Positions 8,033 through 15,717 of a stretch of 64,000 nt of DNA are shown here, in pieces. A model generated the notes under the pieces. The model did no database searches. It was not told the DNA's origin and saw only the letters and a list, made by a program, of their open reading frames with translations. The stretch covers positions 1-64,000 of the forward strand of contig JBKAGC010000001.1 in NCBI GenBank assembly GCA_046290215.1, given 5' to 3'. The position numbers and the translations under genes are program-made. The DNA is from JAHRVQ01 sp046290215. GTDB taxonomy: Bacteria > Pseudomonadota > Gammaproteobacteria > Pseudomonadales > Azotimanducaceae. The first letter of the stretch is position 1; each line of letters opens with the position of its first letter.

Positions 8033-9787
8033 TTAACCATCAGATGCAACCCACTCTTTCAATACCTGAGCCACGCGCGCCGGATTCTCTTCCACCAATG
8101 CCTTGATCGTATCAAGCTGCCTGGCGTACATATCCCCTGGTCCTGGCAAGAGCAGTTCTTCCCCACCACTTAAGGTGACGGTTTCTTGCATGGCTTCTTC
8201 TTCCGCTTCCAGTTCCTGCTCGGCCAGACGTTCCAACTCTTGCTCGGCAAGCAGGTCTTTCATGCGATCTTCGGCACTCGGACCCGCTAACAAATTCAAT
8301 ACGGGGCGAAGCACAAAGAAGGTTAAGAAGATTACCAACAAGCCGAACATCACCTGGCGGAAGATGTCCAGGAACCAGCTTTCCGTCCAAAAGCCCGGTG
8401 GATCCAGGACCACCTCTTCTACTTCACCAAACGGCTCGTTGATCACCGTAACCCGGTCGCCGCGGATATTGTTAAAACCAATGGCATCGCGAATCAATTG
8501 ATTAAAACGCAATAACGACTCATCTTCCCAGGGGATGGTTTGAACTTCACCAGTTTCTGGGTTTATTACTTTGCGATTATCCAATACCACCGCCACCGTG
8601 AGACGGCTGATACGACCAACGGGATGGCGAGTATGACTAATGGTTCGATCTAACTCATAGTTACGCGTGGCCTGGGTACGCTGGCGGTTGATCACTGGCG
8701 CTGCTTCACCGTCTTCGCCCACTGCTTCTTCTGGCGCAGCAGCAGGATCTGGGGGCTGATTTGCCAGGGCACCTGGAATACCGCCTTCATCACCCCCGGC
8801 GCGGATCTCTTCTAAAGTCTCTTCGCTACGGATGGCGGGCAAATCCGGGTTGTACATTTCTTCTGTCTGTTCCACCCAGGTGAAATCCACCTCGGCAGCC
8901 ACCTGGGCATTAAATTCCGTTTCACCCAGAACCGGCATCAAAATCTTTTGCACCTTCTCTAGCAACTCTGATTCAACCTTCTGGGAGAACTGAAACTGCT
9001 TCTCGGTTTCACCGATATTGCTGTCATCTTCAAAGTCAGATAACAAAGCCCCGCTTTGATTCACCACGGTGACATCTTCCGCTTTCATTTCCGGTACGCT
9101 ATTAGCCACCAGATGCATAATAGACTTCACTTGCTGTCGCTCTAGCTCAAGCCCTGACATCAATTCAACAAACACTGACGCGGAGGGCTTTCGACCATCA
9201 CGAACAAACACCGACTGTTTTGGGATCGCCAGCAGAACCCGGGCGTTGCGCACAGGTTTTAAACTAGCAATGGTTTTGGCGAGTTCACCTTCTATAGCGC
9301 GATGATAGCGGGCAGTTTCCATAAACTGACTGGTACCCAGTTCTTGTTCCTGATCAAGAATCAGATAGCCAGTGTCCTGGGGACCAATGACATCGGCGGC
9401 GGCTACCTTCATTCGCGCCTCATGAATTTCGTTGGTAGGCACCAACACCATGCCTGTCTCAGGTTCAACGGTGAAGTTGACACCCGCCTCATCTAGGACC
9501 CTGGCGATTTGTGAAGCCTGGCTGGCATCCAGATTACTGTACAGCGGGCGATAATCAGGAGTTTGACTCCACATTAAAACCAGTACAGAAAAGGTGATGA
9601 CACAAGCAAAGCCAATCAACAAACCAACCTGCCGGAGTAACGGCAAGCCGAGAAAGCCAGATACCACGTCATTAGAACGGTAGCGCGTTGAATCCATACC
9701 AGGATCCGCGACCGGCACCGGGTCGGACTCCATGGGAGTTCCAACTTCTGGCGGGTGTTCTAATTCCGCGACGGCTGTTTCGGACAT
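8033..9787 (-). CDS. fliF: FliF flagellar MS-ring protein
   Basis: FliF builds the membrane-embedded MS ring that seeds the basal body. The 584-residue protein has a cytoplasmic N-terminus, a first membrane segment near residues 54-74 (VGLLIGFACVITFSVLVLMW), a large periplasmic part with the ring-building motifs (RYHRAIEGELAKTI, KQSVFVRDGRKPSASVFV), a second membrane segment near residues 470-490, and an acidic FliG-binding C-terminus. The length is typical. It begins 15 bases after fliE. Confidence 0.97.
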   Translation of the reverse strand: MSETAVAELEHPPEVGTPMESDPVPVADPGMDSTRYRSNDVVSGFLGLPLLRQVGLLIGFACVITFSVLVLMWSQTPDYRPLYSNLDASQASQIARVLDEAGVNFTVEPETGMVLVPTNEIHEARMKVAAADVIGPQDTGYLILDQEQELGTSQFMETARYHRAIEGELAKTIASLKPVRNARVLLAIPKQSVFVRDGRKPSASVFVELMSGLELERQQVKSIMHLVANSVPEMKAEDVTVVNQSGALLSDFEDDSNIGETEKQFQFSQKVESELLEKVQKILMPVLGETEFNAQVAAEVDFTWVEQTEEMYNPDLPAIRSEETLEEIRAGGDEGGIPGALANQPPDPAAAPEEAVGEDGEAAPVINRQRTQATRNYELDRTISHTRHPVGRISRLTVAVVLDNRKVINPETGEVQTIPWEDESLLRFNQLIRDAIGFNNIRGDRVTVINEPFGEVEEVVLDPPGFWTESWFLDIFRQVMFGLLVIFLTFFVLRPVLNLLAGPSAEDRMKDLLAEQELERLAEQELEAEEEAMQETVTLSGGEELLLPGPGDMYARQLDTIKALVEENPARVAQVLKEWVASDG

Positions 9788-9802
9788 GCGCTATAACCTC
9801 CG

Positions 9803-10159
9803 TTAGACAGGCATGTTCATGATTTTTTCATAGGCGTTGACAAGCTTGTTACGCGCCTCAGATACCGCCTGAAAAGCCACGGAAGCTTTTTGCGAGGCAA
9901 TCATCGCTTGCGTCAAGGTCACGCCTTCTTCGCCTTGTTCAATGGCTGTTTGCAAACGGCCTGACTCTTTTTGCAAATCCGTGACCGTATCCAGAGCGTT
10001 AGACATGAGATCCTGAAAACTCGGCGCATCACTGGGGCGCTCGAGTCGGGTCGGGTCTGCCGCCTGGTCCGCCCGGACAAAGGCCTCCGGCCCCTGGCTT
10101 TGCAGCTTCATGGTGCGCATTTGCGAGAGTACGTTTTGGATGTCCATCCGATCAGCCAT
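9803..10159 (-). CDS. fliE: FliE hook-basal body protein
   Basis: FliE connects the MS ring to the rod. An open frame extends to 10210, but I place the start at 10159 (118 residues, MADRMDIQNVLSQM...), because AAGGAG lies 7 bases upstream and the resulting length matches the family. The C-terminal conserved helix contains VTLTQAMIASQKASVAFQAV. The gene starts 11 bases after the fleR stop, so either it has a promoter inside fleR or it is read from the fleSR transcript. Confidence 0.93.
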   Translation of the reverse strand: MADRMDIQNVLSQMRTMKLQSQGPEAFVRADQAADPTRLERPSDAPSFQDLMSNALDTVTDLQKESGRLQTAIEQGEEGVTLTQAMIASQKASVAFQAVSEARNKLVNAYEKIMNMPV

Positions 10160-10170
10160 GATGCTTCTCC

Positions 10171-11562
10171 TTAACCGACTGCCAATTCGGCGTTGATATC
10201 GATGCCACAATCGCGCATGCGAGCAAGTTTATAACGCAGTGTTCTCGCACTAATGCCTAGCTGCTCAGCGGTTTTGCTGCGACTCCCGCCTTCTTTGCGG
10301 AGCACATCGATGATGAGTTGAAATTCCTTATGCTTGAGATTCTCTTCTAAATTGCCATCTTGCTCAGGGTCTTCGCTGGTCACTGTGGCGCTAGTTCCTG
10401 GCGCTGCAACCGCGGGTAACGGTTGACCGGCATTGAGCATCGGATCCAGAAACAAGTCAGACTCCCCTACCAACTGACCGGGTTGCAGGATCAGCGAGCG
10501 CTGTACCGCATTTTCTAACTCGCGGACATTGCCCGGCCAGTCATAGTCCTTCAGCGCTTGCGCCGCGGCTTCATCAAACTCGGCAATGGGTCGGTTCATG
10601 CGGCGGCAGTAATTTTCGAGCATTTGTTCCGCCAGCGGCAGAATGTCACCACGACGATGCCGCAATGGTTCAATCGCCAGGGGGAAAACACTAATGCGGT
10701 AATAGAGGTCTTCGCGGAACTTGCCTGCCTGCACATACTCCACCAGGTTACGGTTAGTGGTGGCAATTACCCGGACATCCACCTTGCGCACGGTTTTACC
10801 GCCAAGGCGTTCCACTTCACGCTCTTGTAGAACCCGCAGCAACTTTGCCTGTAAACCAAGGTCCATTTCAGAAATTTCATCTAGCAGCAAGGTACCGCCG
10901 TCGGCTTGTTCAAACTTACCTTCCCGAGCATTGACCGCACCGGTGTAAGCGCCTTTTTCATGACCAAACAAAGTGGCTTCCAGCATGTTCTCTGGAATCG
11001 CAGCACAGTTGATAGCCACGAACGGCTTGCTAGCCCGGGGTGACTCTTCATGAATAAAACGCGAAATGACTTCTTTACCCACGCCGCTTTCACCTAGCAG
11101 CAATACTGTGGAATCCGCCACGGCGACTTTCTTAGCTAGCAGATAAAGTTTTCGCGATACCGGATCAACTACTACTGGCTGGACGCCAGTTTGATCGCCT
11201 GCTTGCTGACGGACGGTTTCAATTAAGGCGGTGGGCTCAAACGGTTTAATCATAAAGTCCACCGCACCAAGGCGCATAGCGGAGACTGCCTTGTCCACAT
11301 CGGCATAGGCCGTGACCATCAATACCGGGAGCTGGCCATGCCGACCGCGGATGTTTTCCAGTAGTTCGATACCATCCATGCCATCCATATTGACATCGGA
11401 TACCACCATATCCACCTCAGATCGAGACAATACGTCAAGCGCCTCAATACCATTGTTTGCAGTGCGTACTTTGAAACCAGCAAGCTTTAACGTTTCCGCG
11501 ACGGCTTCTTGCAGCTCAAAATCATCTTCAACTACGAGTACACATTTTTTGGTCATGCTCAC
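10171..11562 (-). CDS. fleR: FleR/FlrC-type sigma-54 response regulator
   Basis: FleR is the class III activator of mid-stage flagellar genes. The 463 residues contain a receiver domain (phospho-Asp in SDVNMDGMDG, Lys in MIKPF), an AAA+ sigma-54 interaction domain with Walker A GESGVGKE and the sigma-54 contact loop GAYTGA (usual form GAFTGA), and a Fis-type helix-turn-helix at the C-terminus (KTAEQLGISARTLRYKL). The start overlaps the fleS stop by four bases (ATGA), fitting a two-component pair. It is probably phosphorylated by FleS and controls fliEFGHIJ and flgHIJKL. Confidence 0.95.
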   Translation of the reverse strand: MSMTKKCVLVVEDDFELQEAVAETLKLAGFKVRTANNGIEALDVLSRSEVDMVVSDVNMDGMDGIELLENIRGRHGQLPVLMVTAYADVDKAVSAMRLGAVDFMIKPFEPTALIETVRQQAGDQTGVQPVVVDPVSRKLYLLAKKVAVADSTVLLLGESGVGKEVISRFIHEESPRASKPFVAINCAAIPENMLEATLFGHEKGAYTGAVNAREGKFEQADGGTLLLDEISEMDLGLQAKLLRVLQEREVERLGGKTVRKVDVRVIATTNRNLVEYVQAGKFREDLYYRISVFPLAIEPLRHRRGDILPLAEQMLENYCRRMNRPIAEFDEAAAQALKDYDWPGNVRELENAVQRSLILQPGQLVGESDLFLDPMLNAGQPLPAVAAPGTSATVTSEDPEQDGNLEENLKHKEFQLIIDVLRKEGGSRSKTAEQLGISARTLRYKLARMRDCGIDINAELAVG

Positions 11563-12812
11563 TTCCTTTGCTCTTTGGCCACAGTCTCGGCCAACAGGTC
11601 CGCTTGTGTTTTTGCTGGGATAGATAATTCCACGGTCAAGCCGCCACTACGATTTGTCCCGAGTCTAAGTTTGCCGCCCAGGGACTCCACCACCGCCTGA
11701 ACCACAGCGAGCCCTAAACCTGTGCCTTTGACTTTGGTGGTATAGAACGGCTCAAGGACCCGGCCAATTTCCGTCTTAGAAATGCCCGGGCCGTTATCTT
11801 CGATTGTTAGTAACAGTTGATCATGCGTTGCAGTGCCAGTGATATTAATGGTCAAGCGGGACTGCTCCGAGGACTCAATATGGGCTTCCTGGGCATTATT
11901 GATGAGGTTTAAAACGGCGCTAATCAGGGCCGCTGGATTACAGGTTAAATGCAGGTCTTTAGTTTTGTTTTCGTATTGCACAGCGACACCTTCTAGTTTC
12001 GGTGTTGCCGCCACTTCCTTTTGCAGGCGCCAGAATAGGTCCTGCACAGTAATATATTGGTCGCGCGTTTGACTGCCACTGGCGAAGATCAACAGGTCGC
12101 TAATTTGTTGCTCGACATTTTTTAACTGCCGCAGCAACTTGGCAGCAAAAGGTGTTTTCTGCGCGGCGGGCAAAGTCTCATCCTGGAGATGCCCCGCATA
12201 CAACATGGCTGATGACAAAGGCGTGCGGATCTGATGGGCAAGATACGCCACCATCTTGCCCATGGTGGTCAAGCGATCCTGACGACTCAACTGGGCTTGT
12301 AGAGCACGCGTTTCGGTTTGGTCGGTGAGCAAAATAAGTTGGCCGTCGCCACCAGGTAGACCAGCGCCAATCATAGAGCGCGTGGCAATGCTTAAGCGGC
12401 GGCCATCACGTAACGAGATTTCATGACCGTCATCAACTTGCGGAGCGAATTTGGCTTCGATTATTTCCGTCCAGCGCCCGCCTAGTAACTCAGGACCGAG
12501 AAAATCTTCCGCGGCAGGGTTACATTGTTGCACGACACCGTGTGAATCCAGCACCACAACACCACCTGGCAGTAGGGTCAACAAGTGCTCCAGCCGGGTT
12601 GCGATGTGCTGCCGGTCGATGGAAGCACGAAGCTTTTCTTTGTGGCTTTCCACCAGTTCCTGTTGCAACTCTGAGACGTGATCTTGAAGCTGCTGGTAAG
12701 ACTCGGTGAGTTGTGCCGACACAGCAGAAAACGTCGCAAACGCGGACTCCAGACCCATGCGATCTTCGGCCTGGGCTTGCTCACTGGTTACTACCCTTTG
12801 CGATTTACTCAA
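11559..12812 (-). CDS. fleS: FleS/FlrB-type flagellar sensor histidine kinase
   Basis: A soluble sensor kinase of 417 residues with no membrane segment, as in FleS. There is an N-terminal coiled coil, a PAS domain at about residues 75-170 (LLPGGVVVLDSHGVVQQCNPAA), an H box HQIRTPLSSAML with the phospho-accepting His, an N box (LNLINNAQEAH) and G boxes (IEDNGPGI, GTGLGLAVV). It partners with the overlapping fleR. A strong sigma-54 promoter match lies about 180 bases upstream. Confidence 0.95.
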   Translation of the reverse strand: MSKSQRVVTSEQAQAEDRMGLESAFATFSAVSAQLTESYQQLQDHVSELQQELVESHKEKLRASIDRQHIATRLEHLLTLLPGGVVVLDSHGVVQQCNPAAEDFLGPELLGGRWTEIIEAKFAPQVDDGHEISLRDGRRLSIATRSMIGAGLPGGDGQLILLTDQTETRALQAQLSRQDRLTTMGKMVAYLAHQIRTPLSSAMLYAGHLQDETLPAAQKTPFAAKLLRQLKNVEQQISDLLIFASGSQTRDQYITVQDLFWRLQKEVAATPKLEGVAVQYENKTKDLHLTCNPAALISAVLNLINNAQEAHIESSEQSRLTINITGTATHDQLLLTIEDNGPGISKTEIGRVLEPFYTTKVKGTGLGLAVVQAVVESLGGKLRLGTNRSGGLTVELSIPAKTQADLLAETVAKEQRK

Positions 12813-12993
12813 CGGTTCAATCCTTTGTTCGCTGCGTGGTCAAATAAATTGGCGTGACAACTGCGTTGCTTTCCCTGACGATTCCTTTACGGCTATCTAC
12901 TTCCGTATCCCTGTACCAGGAGGTTGCCCTCGAGGTTCCTTGCCGTTCCGCCGTCAACATCCCGTCGACTTGTTGTCACGCCACCTATCTTTT

Positions 12994-13009
12994 TGCATAT
13001 AGCGTGCCA
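12994..13009 (-). promoter_or_regulatory. sigma-54 promoter of fleSR
   Basis: Minus-strand TGGCACGCTATATGCA matches the sigma-54 consensus TGGCACG-N4-TTGCW at all but one base, with GG and GC correctly spaced. It lies upstream of fleS in the 358-base gap between fleS and fleQ, leaving a leader of about 170 bases. In Pseudomonas and Vibrio this promoter is activated by FleQ/FlrA, and fleQ is the adjacent gene. Apart from this promoter and the fleQ terminator I see nothing else in the 12813-13170 gap. Confidence 0.85.
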
Positions 13010-13117
13010 GCTAAAAAATATATCTACATATCAATAGGTTAGATCTTGCCTTCGATACTAAAAGGCATTTTGATGACTGTTTTCTGGCGGCAATTTGCCG
13101 GCATAAATCGCGCCCAG

Positions 13118-13143
13118 AAAAAAAGGAGGCAAGCCTCCTTTTT
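13118..13143 (-). terminator. rho-independent terminator of fleQ
   Basis: A near-perfect hairpin: AAAAAGGAGGC, a two-base loop, then GCCTCCTTTTT, continuing into a T run on the minus strand. It begins 27 bases after the fleQ stop. It isolates fleQ transcription from fleSR. Confidence 0.9.
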
Positions 13144-13170
13144 CACGATGATGGTACTGAAGTAACCCGG

Positions 13171-14613
13171 CTATTTTTGCAAACCATACTTACGCATTTT
13201 TTCTACCAGGGTGGTGCGTCGAATGTGCAGCTTATCCGCTGCTCGTGCTACCACACTGTTAGAATCATCCAATGCTTGTTGAATCAGGTCTTTCTCCAAC
13301 TTGGTGAGATAGTCCTTCAGGTTCAAGCCATTAACGGGCAACAGCGCGGTATCGTTCATGTTAACGATCTTTGGCGTTGACCCAATGTCAGACTCAAGCA
13401 CTTCAACCACATCATCTTCATCGCCAGGATCAACATGGCGAAACTTCTCGGGCAAATCCTGGACGCCAATTACGCCGTACGGATGCAAAATGGTCATGCG
13501 CTCCACCAGGTTGGCAAGTTCACGAACATTGCCAGACCATTCGTGACGGCATAACGACATAATGGCGGCAGAGTTAAAGCGAATAGAACCGCGTTTCTCA
13601 TTTTCCATACGGGTAATCAGGTCATTTAACAGCAGCGGGATGTCCTCAACCCGTTCTTTCAGGCAAGGCATCTCGATGGGGAAGACATTCAAGCGATAGT
13701 ACAAATCCTCACGGAAGCTGCCGTCGCTAATCATGTCTTCTAGATTTTTATGAGTGGCGGCGATGATTCGCACATTAGTGCTGATGCTCTCGTTACTACC
13801 CACTCGTTCGAAAGAGCGCTCCTGCAACACGCGCAAAATCTTTACTTGCATATGCAGCGGCATATCGCCAATTTCATCGAGGAACAAGGTACCGCCCTGG
13901 GCCAATTCAAAACGGCCCTGGCGATTTGAAATTGCCCCGGTAAATGAACCCTTTTCGTGCCCGAACAATTCACTCTCTAAAAGTTCTGAAGGAATCGCAC
14001 CGCAATTGACGGGCACGAAAGGTTCATCTCTCCTCGGCGAGTTATAGTGCAGATTCCGTGCAACCACCTCTTTACCCGTACCAGAAGCACCGGTAATTAA
14101 TACCGTCACATCTTTGTCGGCCACCTGGGCCATCATTTCTCGCACTTCGCTGACCTTGCGAGAAGTGCCTACCAGAGATCGGAACAGCTTGGCGTTGCGG
14201 CCCTGTTCACGTTGCCGGTTGATGTCGTAATGCTCGCGGTAAACCTGGGCGCGATGGAGGGAATCTAATAGTTTGTTATAGCTTGGCGGCATGGCGATAT
14301 TGGCGATGACGTTGCTCTGGTACTCGTCTGAAAGCACTTCTTTGGCAATGTCGCCCAGCAGCAACACCGGCACGGTTGAATCCCATTGATCAATCGCATC
14401 AAGCGCTAGTTCCAGGGTTTCCTCATCACAGTGCACGCCAAATAGCACACAGGAAATTTCCCGCGAATCGGCAACCTGTTCTTCTACGACATCACGCCAG
14501 TCACCAAGGCTGGTGCTGATAACGGATTCACCCAGGAAACGTAGGATCGTTTCCATATCGCGACGCTGATCCACGTCGTCTTCAATTAGGAGTACTTTGA
14601 TTTCTCGCCACAT
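13171..14613 (-). CDS. fleQ: FleQ/FlrA master flagellar sigma-54 activator
   Basis: FleQ is the top regulator of polar flagellar genes. In Pseudomonas it is also a c-di-GMP receptor. The 480-residue protein has a degenerate receiver domain in which the usual phospho-Asp position lies in CVLFGVHCDEE and is not Asp, as in FleQ. An AAA+ domain follows, with Walker A TGASGTGKE, the sigma-54 loop GSFTGA and LDEIGDMPLHMQVKILR, then a C-terminal Fis-type helix-turn-helix (AADKLHIRRTTLVEKMRKYG). It has its own terminator and an upstream region rich in inverted repeats. Confidence 0.96.
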   Translation of the reverse strand: MWREIKVLLIEDDVDQRRDMETILRFLGESVISTSLGDWRDVVEEQVADSREISCVLFGVHCDEETLELALDAIDQWDSTVPVLLLGDIAKEVLSDEYQSNVIANIAMPPSYNKLLDSLHRAQVYREHYDINRQREQGRNAKLFRSLVGTSRKVSEVREMMAQVADKDVTVLITGASGTGKEVVARNLHYNSPRRDEPFVPVNCGAIPSELLESELFGHEKGSFTGAISNRQGRFELAQGGTLFLDEIGDMPLHMQVKILRVLQERSFERVGSNESISTNVRIIAATHKNLEDMISDGSFREDLYYRLNVFPIEMPCLKERVEDIPLLLNDLITRMENEKRGSIRFNSAAIMSLCRHEWSGNVRELANLVERMTILHPYGVIGVQDLPEKFRHVDPGDEDDVVEVLESDIGSTPKIVNMNDTALLPVNGLNLKDYLTKLEKDLIQQALDDSNSVVARAADKLHIRRTTLVEKMRKYGLQK

Positions 14614-14644
14614 GTCACTGACTGCCCTTGTTTGCCGCTTAATA

Positions 14645-14701
14645 ACTCAATCTCAAGCCGGTGATCTGAATGACGTAAATTCGTCACCGGCAGTATTGAG
14701 T
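14645..14701. promoter_or_regulatory. nested inverted repeat upstream of fleQ
   Basis: Two stacked arm pairs share one centre: ACTCAAT...ATTGAGT (14645-14651 and 14695-14701) and GCCGGTGA...TCACCGGC (14657-14664 and 14684-14691), with an inner TGACG-TAAATT-CGTCA palindrome. It lies 32-88 bases before the fleQ start codon, in its promoter or leader. It may be an operator or a leader RNA hairpin. Confidence 0.55.
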
Positions 14702-14731
14702 AAAGACGGAAATCGGGCATTGTCAAATCAA

Positions 14732-14756
14732 TGACGATAAAAAATTTAATTCGTCA
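14732..14756. promoter_or_regulatory. second TGACGA...TCGTCA inverted repeat upstream of fleQ
   Basis: TGACGA and TCGTCA flank a 13-base AT-rich spacer. This repeats the TGACG/CGTCA motif of the nearby nested repeat, so a dimeric regulator could bind both. Another inverted repeat, GTCAGTTTT...AAAACTGAC (14753-14787), overlaps it and directly follows the fliT stop; it may be the fliT terminator, although it has no strong T run. Confidence 0.45.
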
Positions 14757-14798
14757 GTTTTTTGTCTTCTTGCTGGACAAAACTGACATTTTGGGCTT

Positions 14799-15125
14799 CT
14801 AGCGCACCACGCTCATTTGCCGGTACACCTGATTGCGCGATTGCGCCCTGCGGAGCTGCAATACCTCAGCAGAGATACTGCCCTTTTGCTCATTAAACTC
14901 ACTGAGGAGTTCGCGATAAAAGGCCAGAGTTTCACGCAGCATTTCAAATAAATGCTCATCGCTGGCGTCAATAATTCGCTTGACCAACGAACGGCAGTGT
15001 TTGTCCAGATCGGCAAGATCTTGCCACCGTCCCTGGTGGAAAGCGGTTCGCATGCCGCGGCGGATGTCGATGAGCTCATCAGCCATCGTTAACTCGCTAT
15101 GGCGATTTACAGGGGTATCGATCAT
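14799..15125 (-). CDS. fliT: FliT-like flagellar chaperone
   Basis: A 108-residue helical protein encoded after fliS with a four-base ATGA overlap. FliT in enterobacteria is the export chaperone of the cap protein FliD. Sequence similarity in this family is weak, so the call rests on size, all-helical character and the fliS-fliT position. The start at 15125 is supported by the overlap. A second candidate of the same type lies at 29909. Confidence 0.75.
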   Translation of the reverse strand: MIDTPVNRHSELTMADELIDIRRGMRTAFHQGRWQDLADLDKHCRSLVKRIIDASDEHLFEMLRETLAFYRELLSEFNEQKGSISAEVLQLRRAQSRNQVYRQMSVVR

Positions 15126-15514
15126 CGCGCTTCAACCTCATCCTTGATGCCATCCCAACCTTCTTTGATGGTCTTTACCAGACCAATCACTTCATCAATG
15201 ATGTCCGTGTCATTGGCCACGCCCGCGGCAAACACGCGGCGGGTCATATAAAGATAGAGGCGATCCAGGTTTTCTGCAATTTCACCACCACGTTCAGCGT
15301 CCAGGGCATCTTGCAATGCACCGATAATAGTGATGGCAGAGCCCAGCGCACGGGACTTACCCTCATAATCCTTGCGACCGATAAAGCCCTTGGCAGTGGC
15401 CAGACGACCAATCAAACCGTCGAACATCATGGTAATTAGCTGATGTGGACTGGCGTCCATGACACTGGTTTGCACATTCATTTGTTGGTATTGCTTGGCG
15501 CCTGATCCGTACAT
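15122..15514 (-). CDS. fliS: FliS flagellin export chaperone
   Basis: FliS binds the C-terminal disordered tail of flagellin and prevents premature polymerisation in the cytosol. The 130-residue product opens with the conserved YQQMNVQTSVMDASPHQLI segment and has the family motifs MMFDGLIGRLATAKG and LDRLYLYMTRRV. The length is typical. It is separated from fliD by a 4.5-kb plus-strand insert, whereas fliD and fliS usually adjoin in gammaproteobacteria. Confidence 0.95.
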   Translation of the reverse strand: MYGSGAKQYQQMNVQTSVMDASPHQLITMMFDGLIGRLATAKGFIGRKDYEGKSRALGSAITIIGALQDALDAERGGEIAENLDRLYLYMTRRVFAAGVANDTDIIDEVIGLVKTIKEGWDGIKDEVEAR

Positions 15515-15598
15515 GAGTCGCTGTCCTTTTTCGTAATGCCCACTACAACCTGCAGGAGTCTGTTTGGCTCATCGACTCTACTGCGGTGACTAAATAAG

Positions 15599-15625
15599 TT
15601 GACGGCTGCTGGTGAAATTTCTTTA
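15599..15625 (-). promoter_or_regulatory. sigma-28 promoter of fliS-fliT
   Basis: Minus-strand TAAA, exactly 15 bases, then GCCGTCAA, against the FliA consensus TAAA-N15-GCCGATAA. It lies about 85 bases before the fliS ATG. It is arranged back to back with the sigma-54 promoter of the divergent methyltransferase gene. Confidence 0.75.
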
Positions 15626-15659
15626 GACAAAATATTTTTTTAAAGATGCTTTCAAAGGT

Positions 15660-15675
15660 TGGCCCGCCTTTTGCT
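15660..15675 (+). promoter_or_regulatory. sigma-54 promoter of the first TPR-methyltransferase gene
   Basis: TGGCCCGCCTTTTGCT matches TGGCACG-N4-TTGCW at all but one position with correct GG/GC spacing. The expected transcription start near 15687 is about 30 bases before the ATG at 15718. This places the downstream gene in the sigma-54 regulon that also serves flagellar genes here. Confidence 0.82.
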
Positions 15676-15717
15676 TTTTAGTGACCTACCGAATGAACCG
15701 GCAATGACGGCTAACTC

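Noticed and set aside
13171..14613. FleQ as a phosphorylated response regulator
   Set aside because: The receiver domain lacks the phospho-accepting Asp, as in other FleQ/FlrA proteins.
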